A stretch of 11,306 bases of DNA from contig JAIEFH010000136.1 of NCBI GenBank assembly GCA_029067025.1, forward strand, positions 1 through 11,306, in the 5' to 3' direction. The position numbers and the translations under genes were made by a program. This document shows positions 1-5,946 of this stretch, in pieces; position 1 is the stretch's first letter; every line of letters starts with the position of its first letter. Below the pieces are notes generated by a model that worked only from the letters and a program-made list of their open reading frames with translations, was not told the origin of the DNA and made no database searches. Source of the stretch: Oscillospiraceae bacterium. GTDB taxonomy: Bacteria; Bacillota; Clostridia; Oscillospirales; Oscillospiraceae.

Positions 1-434
1 CCGTCCCGGTAGATCACCGCATCAAAGTATGCGCTGGCGTACTGGGTTGCGCAGGAGCCCAGGCCGTTGAGGCCCAGGGAATACTCGTAGTTGTCCCCTG
101 CCCCGTCCTTGTACTTGCCGCCGGCGTACAGCTCGCAGAACACCAGCTCCCAGTTATAGCGGCCCTCCGCCTCGTTCCAGTCCACCGGGCAGCCCCGGCC
201 GAAGTCCTCCACCTCGATGGACTTGTCCTCGTACCGGGTGACGGTGATGAGGTCGCCATGGCCCTCCCGGGCCTCGTCGATGGCGTTGGACAGGATCTCA
301 AAAACGGCGTGCTCGCAGCCCTCCAGCCCGTCTGAGCCGAAGATGACGCCGGGGCGCTTGCGCACCCGGTCGGCCCCCTTGAGGGAGGAGATGGAGTCGT
401 TGCCGTATTGCTGTTTTGGTGTGGACTTTGCCAT
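1..434 (-). CDS. Type IIA topoisomerase ATPase subunit (GyrB/ParE-like), N-terminal part
   Basis: Partial gene running off the left edge; 144 complete codons are visible of a protein that is usually about 630-650 residues. It is the GHKL ATPase domain that powers DNA strand passage with a GyrA/ParC-type partner. Visible motifs: N-terminal arm with QQYGNDSI (residues 8-15), motif EILSNAIDEA with catalytic base Glu46 and Mg-binding Asn50, and DFGRG (77-81) with adenine-contacting Asp77. LYAGGKY (102-108) and GLNGLGS (121-127) lie where canonical GyrB has LHAGGKF and GLHGVG, so this is a divergent paralogue rather than the standard gyrase B. The ATG at 434 is preceded by AAGAGGTG, a good ribosome binding site. 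Its promoter is probably at 550-579. The subunit class (gyrase, topo IV or a third type) cannot be settled from this fragment. Confidence 0.9.
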   Translation of the reverse strand, partial: MAKSTPKQQYGNDSISSLKGADRVRKRPGVIFGSDGLEGCEHAVFEILSNAIDEAREGHGDLITVTRYEDKSIEVEDFGRGCPVDWNEAEGRYNWELVFCELYAGGKYKDGAGDNYEYSLGLNGLGSCATQYASAYFDAVIYRD

Positions 435-549
435 AGCTGCACCTCTTATTTCTGCTCTCCCGGCGGGAGAAAAACGTCGAATTTAGACGGCAGGCGGCGA
501 AAACCGCCCCCACGGACGGCAAATCCAGCTTTTGGGCCGTCAACAATAT

Positions 550-579
550 AGTATACCGCAAAACGGGCGGGAACGTCAA
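550..579 (-). promoter_or_regulatory. Sigma-A type promoter for the topoisomerase gene
   Basis: On the minus strand TTGACG (579-574) and TATACT (555-550) are separated by 18 bp. Transcription would start near 543, giving a leader of about 110 nt before the ATG at 434. The leader contains a short perfect hairpin at 456-470 (TCTCCC / GGGAGA). The promoter lies back to back with the plus-strand promoter at 652-680. Confidence 0.7.
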
Positions 580-651
580 GGGTGAGGCGGGAAATAGACC
601 TCCGCCGCTTCTGCCGACGGTCTGATCGAGCAAGCACAATGTCGAATATAC

Positions 652-680
652 TTGACAAAACATCGTGGATATTTTACAAT
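652..680 (+). promoter_or_regulatory. Near-consensus sigma-A promoter for the membrane protein/HTH operon
   Basis: TTGACA (652-657) and TACAAT (675-680) are separated by exactly 17 bp, close to the ideal. The predicted start near 687 leaves only a short leader before the GGGAGGG ribosome binding site and ATG at 703. This placement excludes the in-frame TTG at 652 as the real start of the coding region. Autoregulation by the downstream HTH protein is plausible, but I saw no clear operator palindrome. Confidence 0.85.
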
Positions 681-702
681 ACAACAAAAGGGAGGGATCT
701 CC

Positions 703-1266
703 ATGAACACAAAAATGATCGTACTTACCGTACTGATGGTGATCTGCGGCATTTTTTTGCTCGGCCCCATGTGCCTCGCGATGCGCATGGAAGCCCAGGA
801 GCGCAAAAAGCGGGGCGAGCTGCCCCCAGGTAAAGCCCTCTACGACGAGCGCCAGACCATCATCCGCCTGCGGGCGGGGGTCCACGCCCTGTTTGCCCTG
901 GGCGGCTACCTCGTCCTCTGGGCGGCGCTGGACCTCATTGGCGGGCAGAAGGGCGGCTGGGCCTGGACCGGTGAGGTGGCCCCGCTGGTGTTGGGCGGCG
1001 TGATGCTGGCGGCGCTGGTGTGGACGGTGGAATGCACCCTGCGGGACGCGGCGGTGGGCTGGAACCAGAAGAACGGCGTGGCCAGCGCAATGTATGGCAC
1101 CTATGCCTCACAGCTCGTGTTCTGGGGCGGGAAATTCCTGGATTCGGGCGATACCGTCCTTGGCTGCGTGATGTTCCTGTCCGCCGCGGGCCTGCTGGCA
1201 GCGCTGGTGGCGGAGCTCTGCGCATACCGCCGCCAGAAGAAGCTGCTGGAACAGGAGGGCGAATGA
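703..1266 (+). CDS. Four-helix membrane protein, hypothetical
   Basis: The product is 187 residues. Hydrophobic segments lie at about 4-26, 59-80, 91-109 and 150-174, with a basic, charged linker at 29-58 (KALYDERQTIIRLRAG) and a charged C-terminal tail (YRRQKKLLEQEGE). The ATG is preceded by GGGAGGG with suitable spacing and by a near-consensus promoter. The stop overlaps the next gene's start (ATGA), so translation is probably coupled. I recognise the general type: small membrane proteins with a DERQ-like cytoplasmic motif paired with a short HTH regulator occur widely in Firmicutes. I do not recognise a named family and assign no function. A role in sensing or in export linked to the regulator is only an inference from the pairing. 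Confidence 0.85.
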   Translation: MNTKMIVLTVLMVICGIFLLGPMCLAMRMEAQERKKRGELPPGKALYDERQTIIRLRAGVHALFALGGYLVLWAALDLIGGQKGGWAWTGEVAPLVLGGVMLAALVWTVECTLRDAAVGWNQKNGVASAMYGTYASQLVFWGGKFLDSGDTVLGCVMFLSAAGLLAALVAELCAYRRQKKLLEQEGE

Positions 1267-1499
1267 AAAACCTGCGCATGAAATCGGCCCGGGCCGCGCT
1301 GGGGCTGTCCCAGCAGGAGCTGGCCGACGCGGTGGGCGCGTCCCGGCAGACCATCAACGCCATCGAACAGGGAGACTACAACCCCACCATCAAGCTGTGC
1401 GTCGCGATCTGCCGCATACTGGGCAAGAGCCTGGACGAGCTGTTTTGGGAGACGGAGGGAAACGCATCGAGCGGCGGCGGTTTGAACGGGAAACCGTAA
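1263..1499 (+). CDS. Short HTH transcriptional regulator (Cro/CI, HTH_3 type)
   Basis: The product is 78 residues and consists almost entirely of one helix-turn-helix domain. The pattern LSQQELADAVGASRQTINAI (residues 15-34), followed by EQGDYNPT and LCVAICRILGKSLDELF, is the classic five-helix Cro/CI fold of the XRE superfamily. The C-terminus ends in a low-complexity Ser/Gly tail (about 68-78). The start overlaps the membrane protein stop by four bases (ATGA), and no separate ribosome binding site is needed if translation is coupled. Such single-domain regulators usually repress their own operon. A Met at codon 6 is an alternative start. Transcription probably ends at the hairpin at 1536-1565. 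Confidence 0.92.
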   Translation: MKNLRMKSARAALGLSQQELADAVGASRQTINAIEQGDYNPTIKLCVAICRILGKSLDELFWETEGNASSGGGLNGKP

Positions 1500-1535
1500 C
1501 GCAAAGCGGGCGGGGATAGGAAATGGAACACACAA

Positions 1536-1565
1536 AGGCAGCCGCCCTCATTTGGGCGGCTGCCT
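1536..1565. terminator. Bidirectional intrinsic terminator
   Basis: A perfect 12-bp stem (AGGCAGCCGCCC at 1536-1547 with its complement at 1554-1565) closes a 6-nt loop. It sits between two convergent genes, the HTH regulator (plus) and the oxidoreductase (minus). The tail is weak on both sides: AGTCATTT on plus and TTGTGTG on minus. Position and stem strength favour a shared terminator. Confidence 0.8.
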
Positions 1566-1591
1566 AGTCATTTGAAGCAATCAAGTCTGGG

Positions 1592-2284
1592 TCAAGATTT
1601 CCACGGGCGCTTTTTCTCCGTCCACCCCTTGTTCCGCCAATAGGCGGCGTCCGCCTCGTTCCATCCACGCTTCTGCATTTGGCGCATCACAGCGAAAACA
1701 ATCTTTGTTTTCATGGACGGCTTGACCCGTCCTTGGCCTGCCTTGATCTTCTGGGCTAATCTGGTGAGTTTCTTTTCGATGCGCCGCTTCTTTTTCTCGC
1801 TTACCCGTTCCCAGGAGGTTTCCATGACCGCGACGCCGTATTGATAGGTTTTCGGAATCCCCCAGAAAAACGTACTGTGGGCCATGTCCCGGTTGGCGCT
1901 TTTCATCCCGGCCCCAGCCGCCGTGGAAATGCAGACAGCCTGTTTGGAGAACATTTTTTCTTCAGGCCGATGTACCATCCAGCGCCAGCCGTAATGGTCG
2001 AGGAAAGCTTTCATGGCCCCCGTGGCGTGAAAGACATAGACGGGGCTTGCCAAAATCAGCACATCGGCGGCGTCTATTGCCTGGGTAATGGGGGACAGCT
2101 TCGCGAAATGCGGGCATTTTGTCTCCGATTCCCCAAAGCAGGCGGTACAGCCCACGCAGAACTCCCCAAAATCCCTTGGCAAAAAGAACTCCGTCACGTC
2201 GCCGCCCAATTTTTCCGCCAGTGACCGCGCGATATGGCAGGTTGAGCCTTGGTGGCTCTGGCCATGAATGATGGTTATGTTCAA
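1592..2284 (-). CDS. NAD(P)H-dependent flavodoxin-fold oxidoreductase
   Basis: The product is 230 residues. It has the flavodoxin-like fold of NADPH-dependent FMN reductases: the N-terminal strand and phosphate loop IIHGQSHQGST (5-15), then ASPVYVFHATGAMKAFLDH (79-97), which contacts FMN and forms the active-site edge. Between them lies a cysteine cluster, CVGCTACF with Cys43, 46 and 49 plus Cys57, as in the iron-sulfur-flavoprotein-like branch. Whether a cluster is bound is unknown. The C-terminus (about 160-230) is lysine/arginine-rich. The probable start is TTG at 2284, because the family usually begins with M-x-ITIIHG; the ribosome binding site there is poor. It begins 18 bp after the ychF stop on the same strand, so the two probably share a transcript and translation may be coupled. 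The physiological substrate is unknown. Confidence 0.88.
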   Translation of the reverse strand: MNITIIHGQSHQGSTCHIARSLAEKLGGDVTEFFLPRDFGEFCVGCTACFGESETKCPHFAKLSPITQAIDAADVLILASPVYVFHATGAMKAFLDHYGWRWMVHRPEEKMFSKQAVCISTAAGAGMKSANRDMAHSTFFWGIPKTYQYGVAVMETSWERVSEKKKRRIEKKLTRLAQKIKAGQGRVKPSMKTKIVFAVMRQMQKRGWNEADAAYWRNKGWTEKKRPWKS

Positions 2285-2302
2285 TGAAATCGCCGCTTTC
2301 TG

Positions 2303-3400
2303 TTACACATTGAAGCGGAACAGGATAATATCCCCGTCCTGCACCACGTACTCCTTGCCCTCGGAGCGGATCAGCCCCTTCTCCCGGGCGGCCGCCATGG
2401 TGCCGCAGGCCCGCAAGTCCTCAAAGGCCACCGTCTCCGCCCGGATAAAGCCCCGCTCGAAATCGGTGTGGATCTTGCCCGCCGCCTGGGGGGCCTTTGT
2501 GCCCCGGATGATGGTCCAGGCCCGGCACTCGTCCTCGCCGGAGGTCAGGAAGGAGATCAGCCCCAGCAGGGTGTAGCTCGCCTTGATGAGCCGGTCCAGG
2601 CCGCTCTCGGCGATGCCCAGATCCTCCAGGAACATGGCCTTCTCGTCGGCGGGCAACTCGGCGATCTCCGCCTCCAGCTTGGCGCACACCGGGATGACCT
2701 GGGCCCCCTCCGCGGCGGCCCGCTCCGACACCTGGCCGTAATAGGGCACACCGGCGGGGTCGGCAAAGCCGTCCTCGTCCAGGTTGGCGGCGTAGATCAC
2801 CGGCTTGAGGGACAACAGCTCACTGGTGGCGATGAGGGCAGCGTCCTCCTCGTCCACCTCACCCAGGTAAGACCGGGCGGACTTGCCGTCGTTCAGCCAG
2901 TCCCGCAGGCCCTCGAACACCTCCGCCTCGTGGTTGAACTTCTTGTCCGCCTTAGCGGACTTGCGGGCCTTGTCAATGCGCCGGTCGGCCATTTCCACGT
3001 CCGCCATGATGAGCTCCAGGTCGATGATGTCCATGTCCCGGATGGGGTCGGTGGAGCCCTCCACATGGATGACGTTCTCGTCGTCAAAGCACCGCACCAC
3101 GTGGACGATGGCGGCGCACTCCCGGATGTTGGCCAGGAACTTGTTGCCCAGGCCCTCCCCCTTGGAGGCCCCCTTCACCAGCCCGGCGATGTCCACGAAC
3201 TCCACCACGGCGGGGGTAGTCTTTTTCGGCTTGTAAAAGTCGCTGAGCCAGTCCAGGCGGCTGTCCGGCACGGCCACGGTGCCCACATTGGGGTCGATGG
3301 TGCAGAAGGGGTAGTTGGCGCTCTCCGCGCCCGCGTTGGTGATGGCGTTGAACAGAGTGGACTTGCCCACGTTGGGCAGGCCTACGATTCCTAATTTCAT
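2303..3400 (-). CDS. ychF: Redox-regulated ATPase YchF (Obg-family P-loop NTPase)
   Basis: The product is 365 residues, the usual full length (about 363 in E. coli). The P-loop GLPNVGKST is at 7-15 and the switch II motif DIAG at 70-73. The specificity motif is NLDE (206-209) instead of the NKxD of true GTPases, which is why YchF/OLA1 proteins prefer ATP. A coiled-coil insertion lies around 125-170 (DLELIMADVEMADRRIDKAR), and a C-terminal TGS domain, about 280-365, contains FERGFIRAE. YchF associates with ribosomes and affects stress and redox responses in the species studied. The ATG at 3400 has AAGGAG at good spacing. Only about 118 bp separate it from the integrase stop, so an integrative element sits directly upstream and may have displaced its original promoter. 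I saw no clean promoter in that gap. Confidence 0.97.
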   Translation of the reverse strand: MKLGIVGLPNVGKSTLFNAITNAGAESANYPFCTIDPNVGTVAVPDSRLDWLSDFYKPKKTTPAVVEFVDIAGLVKGASKGEGLGNKFLANIRECAAIVHVVRCFDDENVIHVEGSTDPIRDMDIIDLELIMADVEMADRRIDKARKSAKADKKFNHEAEVFEGLRDWLNDGKSARSYLGEVDEEDAALIATSELLSLKPVIYAANLDEDGFADPAGVPYYGQVSERAAAEGAQVIPVCAKLEAEIAELPADEKAMFLEDLGIAESGLDRLIKASYTLLGLISFLTSGEDECRAWTIIRGTKAPQAAGKIHTDFERGFIRAETVAFEDLRACGTMAAAREKGLIRSEGKEYVVQDGDIILFRFNV

Positions 3401-3469
3401 ATTGCTCTACATCTCCTTAAAAAGTCCTGATTTTTCAAGGGTTTCCGGGTTTCGGCCCTTTGACTCTGC

Positions 3470-3497
3470 ACCATTACTGTACCATTTCTTCACCATT
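3470..3497. repeat. Three ACCATT repeats at 11-bp period beside the integrase gene
   Basis: ACCATT occurs at 3470-3475, 3481-3486 and 3492-3497, each 11 bp from the next, or about one helical turn. The array lies 22 bp beyond the integrase stop, on the ychF side. Regularly phased short direct repeats at the end of an integrase gene are typical of arm-type binding sites recognised by the N-terminal domain of Tn916/lambda-like integrases. That assignment is inference. The spacing itself is directly visible. Confidence 0.5.
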
Positions 3498-3518
3498 TTG
3501 TCATTGACTTATATGCAG

Positions 3519-4721
3519 TTACGTCTTGTTGGCCTCAAACTGACGCACACCAGCAACCAGTGAATCATCCGTCACATGGACATATTTATCCATAGTGGTC
3601 TGGATGCTTGCGTGGCCCAACAGCTTCTGGAGTACCTTCGGCTGCATCCCGCTTTCAATCGCACGGGTAGCATAAGTGTATCTCAGAGCGTGCATACAGA
3701 AACGCTTGATTCCGTTTTCATCACAGATTTTGTAAAGATGGGTGTCATAACTGCTATTCTTACTGGGCTCCCCCGTCCGAAAATTGATAAAGACTAAATC
3801 TCTCATTACCAGCGTACTGTTTTGCCCAGTACGTCGATCAACGTAGGTCAGCGTCTGATTCAACAGAGAAGATTGCTTCCGAAACTCCTTGGAGGCATGA
3901 ACTGCCATAAGAATATCATATGCTCTGCTAGTCAACGGGATTGTGCGGTAGCTGGTGACTGTTTTGGGTGGCCCTGCTCTCCACTCAGTCTGCTTGTGCC
4001 GGAACTCTAAAGTCTTGTTTACCGTAAGCGTCCGCTTTTCCCAGTCAATGCAGTCCCAGGTCAACCCAATCATCTCGCCAGTACGTAGCCCAGTCTCCAA
4101 AATAAGTGCATACTGGTAAAAATTGTGTGAGCCCTTTGCTGCTTCCAGAAACTTTTCCTGTTCTTCAACAGTAAGATACTTAATGTCACCCGGAACACGC
4201 ACCGGCTTGGTGTATCTGACGCCATCCATAGGGTGCTTGGAAATCATTCCGTTCATTACAGCAGAACGGAACATGGTGCCCATAGCGATATACGCCTGTC
4301 GGATAGTTGATCCTGCGTAAACAGCATCCATTCCAATCAGAATTTTCTTGCAGTGCATAGGTCGTACATCCCGCAGAAACATCTTGCCAATTACTGGCTG
4401 AACATTGTGTACGTACCTTTCACGGTAATTTCGGAGAGTATTGGGAGCCAAATCACCTACAATGTTGTTAATCCAAAACTCAAACCATCCATCTACCGTC
4501 ATATCAGGTAACGCATTGTGTTCCTCATGCACCTCAGCAGCTTGTTCACCCCGCCTGTCAAGGACTCGCGCTTCCTCCAACCAGTTTCTGGCTTCCGGAA
4601 GCTTTGGAAAACATTTATCATGCCTTTTCCCTGCTTTGTCAACAAATCGCGCTAAATACAACCCATCCTTTCTCTGGCAAATTCCCTTGCCACATTCTTT
4701 GCCTTTCAAGTTCTTTCCCAT
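3519..4721 (-). CDS. int: Site-specific tyrosine integrase (Tn916/phage type)
   Basis: The product is 400 residues. Domains in order: an N-terminal arm-binding domain of the AP2-like integrase type (about 10-55, KGICQRKDGLYLARFVDKAG), a SAM-like core-binding domain (about 73-170), and the C-terminal catalytic domain (about 180-390). All six catalytic residues are present: Arg213 (TGLRTGE), Lys253, His344 and Arg347 (HALRYTYATR), His370 (LLGHAS) and nucleophile Tyr380 (DKYVHV), so the enzyme should be active. I chose the ATG at 4721 because AAAGGAG lies 8 bp upstream; an in-frame start at 4757 has no such support. It has its own promoter (4770-4798), and its ribosome binding site is partly inside a hairpin (4732-4748). 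It catalyses integration and, with the adjacent excisionase, excision of the element whose end lies between here and ychF. Confidence 0.96.
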   Translation of the reverse strand: MGKNLKGKECGKGICQRKDGLYLARFVDKAGKRHDKCFPKLPEARNWLEEARVLDRRGEQAAEVHEEHNALPDMTVDGWFEFWINNIVGDLAPNTLRNYRERYVHNVQPVIGKMFLRDVRPMHCKKILIGMDAVYAGSTIRQAYIAMGTMFRSAVMNGMISKHPMDGVRYTKPVRVPGDIKYLTVEEQEKFLEAAKGSHNFYQYALILETGLRTGEMIGLTWDCIDWEKRTLTVNKTLEFRHKQTEWRAGPPKTVTSYRTIPLTSRAYDILMAVHASKEFRKQSSLLNQTLTYVDRRTGQNSTLVMRDLVFINFRTGEPSKNSSYDTHLYKICDENGIKRFCMHALRYTYATRAIESGMQPKVLQKLLGHASIQTTMDKYVHVTDDSLVAGVRQFEANKT

Positions 4722-4731
4722 GATTCGGCTC

Positions 4732-4748
4732 CTTTCTCGCAGAGAAAG
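4732..4748 (-). promoter_or_regulatory. Hairpin covering part of the int ribosome binding site
   Basis: In the minus-strand transcript CUUUCUC (4748-4742) pairs perfectly with GAGAAAG (4738-4732) around a 3-nt loop. The 3' arm includes the first four bases of the AAAGGAG ribosome binding site (4735-4729). The structure could lower int translation. This is a structural inference from a 7-bp stem. Confidence 0.4.
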
Positions 4749-4769
4749 AGAGCGCACTACTACACCATG

Positions 4770-4798
4770 AGTATAGCAGATACCGCCCTCTTTCTCAA
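4770..4798 (-). promoter_or_regulatory. Sigma-A type promoter for int
   Basis: On the minus strand TTGAGA (4798-4793) and TATACT (4775-4770) are separated by 17 bp. A TG sits just before the -10 box (TGCTATACT), forming an extended -10. It lies in the 105-bp gap between xis and int, so int can be transcribed separately from xis. Confidence 0.7.
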
Positions 4799-4826
4799 GC
4801 GCTAATTTGCCAATCTTTTTGATAGG

Positions 4827-5033
4827 TCATATTATGAGTTTCTGTCCAATGTAATCTTCAAATTCTTTGCGTTTTACCAACTTTTTTGAACCTACAAAGA
4901 GGACAAACGGACAGTTAGGCATGCGCAACATACTGTCAATTTTGTTAATTCCGATATTGCTGTATTCCGCAGCTTCCCTAATAGTTAAGGTCATTTTCAA
5001 ATGAATTGGCACTTTTTCAACGCTCTGATCCAA
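4827..5033 (-). CDS. xis: Excisionase-like small DNA-binding protein (Tn916 Xis type)
   Basis: The product is 68 residues, the size of Tn916-family excisionases (about 67). The pattern LTIREAAEYSNIGINKIDSM (residues 16-35) is a winged-helix/MerR-like DNA-binding motif. A short wing, FVGSKKLVKRKEFEDYI, follows, matching the layout of Xis proteins that bend DNA at attachment sites and steer the integrase toward excision. The start is TTG at 5033, preceded by a strong AAGGAGG with 7-nt spacing; the next in-frame ATG is at codon 14 and would cut into the domain. It lies upstream of int on the same strand, the usual Xis-Int order. The assignment rests on size, motif and position; a generic helix-turn-helix DNA-binding protein is the alternative. 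Confidence 0.8.
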   Translation of the reverse strand: MDQSVEKVPIHLKMTLTIREAAEYSNIGINKIDSMLRMPNCPFVLFVGSKKLVKRKEFEDYIGQKLII

Positions 5034-5158
5034 TTTAATGCCTCCTTGTTATAGCAATGAATCTATACAGTAAATATGTAGAACAGTCCTTCCCCATTTT
5101 GAGTAATGCATGAATATCAGATTATTTCAGATAGGTCTAATATAATTATGTACGGGAA

Positions 5159-5214
5159 AACCACCGTCGGAACTCGTTTTCTGGTTAAATATCCAGCTGA
5201 CTCCGACGATGGTT
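5159..5214. repeat. Long imperfect inverted repeat
   Basis: AACCACCGTCGGA (5159-5171) pairs with TCCGACGATGGTT (5202-5214): 13 positions with 12 Watson-Crick pairs and one that is G·U if transcribed rightward. The 30-nt interior contains a second short stem, CTGG (5181-5184) with CCAG (5193-5196). There is no T-run, so it is not an obvious terminator. It could be a protein-binding site, a transfer-origin-type hairpin or a structured RNA. No evidence here separates these. Confidence 0.45.
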
Positions 5215-5454
5215 CTACCTGCGCAACACAATGCTATTTTTTTGATGTGCCGTATTATCAGGCGACGGGATCGCCCTACTGCTCGCCCCCGGCACGGGAA
5301 TATGCAAGCCCATCTGCGGTGACAGACGCCTAAAAGCCAACAGACGGTGACGGCAGGTGACGAAGCTGCCCACGCCGATCCCTCAGCAGTCCACTTTTAC
5401 CCAGCGGGACGGGTTGATTACAGTCAATCTCTATTGCAGAGCCTTATGTTTTGA

Positions 5455-5637
5455 CGTTACCAGCGCCAAGTAACAGACAGTGAGTTTCCCGCTCGTACCT
5501 TTGATGCAATCATTTTGACGGGCAGGGTCGAGAGAAGATACCTCTTACCAAGTCTCCCAGACAACCCGCAGGCAGTCAATGCGTCTGTGTCTGTACCGCT
5601 TACCACAAAAGAGATCAAAGCTTGCATATTGATGTGA
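5455..5637 (+). pseudogene. 3' remnant of an unrecognised plus-strand gene
   Basis: The frame is open from the stop at 5452-5454 to TGA at 5635-5637, about 60 codons, with no ATG start and no ribosome binding site. Its product contains FDAIILTGRVERRYLLPSLP and ends with LTTKEIKACILM. The stop is followed without a gap by a textbook intrinsic terminator, which suggests this is the genuine tail of a gene whose 5' part has been lost or shifted. I do not recognise the family. Confidence 0.3.
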
Positions 5638-5659
5638 GCGGATCTTATCCGCTTTTTTT
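5637..5659 (+). terminator. Intrinsic terminator, rightward
   Basis: AGCGGAT (5637-5643) and ATCCGCT (5647-5653) form a perfect 7-bp stem with a 3-nt loop, followed by seven T residues. It works only on the plus strand, because the minus-strand side lacks a T-run. The only plus-strand coding sequence it could serve is the remnant ending at 5637. Confidence 0.85.
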
Positions 5660-5743
5660 CAAGGTGCATAAAGTGGATCTATAACCCAAATGTGGACAGC
5701 CTTCTCTTCCGCATTAAGTGCCAAAAACTGACATTGAGCTCTA

Positions 5744-5794
5744 CAAAAGAAAATCCCCGCTGTCAAGCCCATAATGGGCTCGTCAGTGGGGATT
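5744..5794 (-). terminator. Intrinsic terminator, leftward
   Basis: AATCCCC (5752-5758) pairs with GGGGATT (5788-5794), and the stem continues inward with a few mismatches to AGCCCA (5766-5771) paired with TGGGCT (5775-5780) around a 3-nt loop. On the minus strand it is followed by TTCTTTTG. It lies about 45 bp after the stop of the minus-strand remnant ending at 5839, so it is probably that gene's original terminator. Confidence 0.75.
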
Positions 5795-5838
5795 CTCATT
5801 TGCATTTGGAGCGTGTCAGTTCATACCTACCGCCGAAA

Positions 5839-5946
5839 TCACGCGATTTTCTGTTCACCCCAGCGGATAAAGAACTTTCCTTCCTTGTCCTGCTCCCGGC
5901 GCATCAGGAGGGCAAGCAGGTTGTAATCGACCCCGTTCCTGTGCCT
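5839..5946 (-). pseudogene. C-terminal fragment of an unrecognised minus-strand gene
   Basis: A minus-strand frame ending in TGA at 5839-5841 encodes NGVDYNLLALLMRREQDK followed by EGKFFIRWGEQKIA. Codon use is normal and GC-biased at third positions, the sequence looks like a genuine compact protein C-terminus, and a good intrinsic terminator follows. Upstream the frame runs into the zinc-ribbon coding region of the IS1595-like transposase on the other strand, so the rest of the gene is absent. The breakpoint must lie at about 5940-5950. I do not recognise the family. The cargo or transfer gene of an integrative element is a reasonable guess from context only. Confidence 0.4.

Larger units (their letters stand above)
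5034..5838. other. Gene-poor decayed stretch beyond xis
   Basis: About 800 bp with no intact recognisable gene. A plus-strand frame at 5106-5333 is open for 75 codons, but its product (for example YFFDVPYYQATGSPYCSPP) resembles nothing I know and the start ATG has no ribosome binding site. The stretch contains a long imperfect hairpin (5159-5214), a short plus-strand open frame ending at 5637 followed directly by a strong terminator (5637-5659), and a minus-strand terminator (5744-5794). Base composition varies along it: the first part is AT-rich, 5260-5420 is GC-rich. It reads as fused remnants of mobile-element genes, but the parent genes are not identifiable by eye. Confidence 0.6.

Noticed and set aside
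2468..3394. A 308-codon open frame on the plus strand opposite ychF
   Set aside because: It is the antisense shadow of a high-GC gene; the product is a low-complexity Gly/Leu/Val/His-rich string, and ychF is unmistakable on the other strand.
5106..5333. Plus-strand 75-codon open frame beyond xis
   Set aside because: No ribosome binding site at the ATG, no recognisable motif, and the product spans a composition change. Mentioned in the gap entry but not called as a gene.
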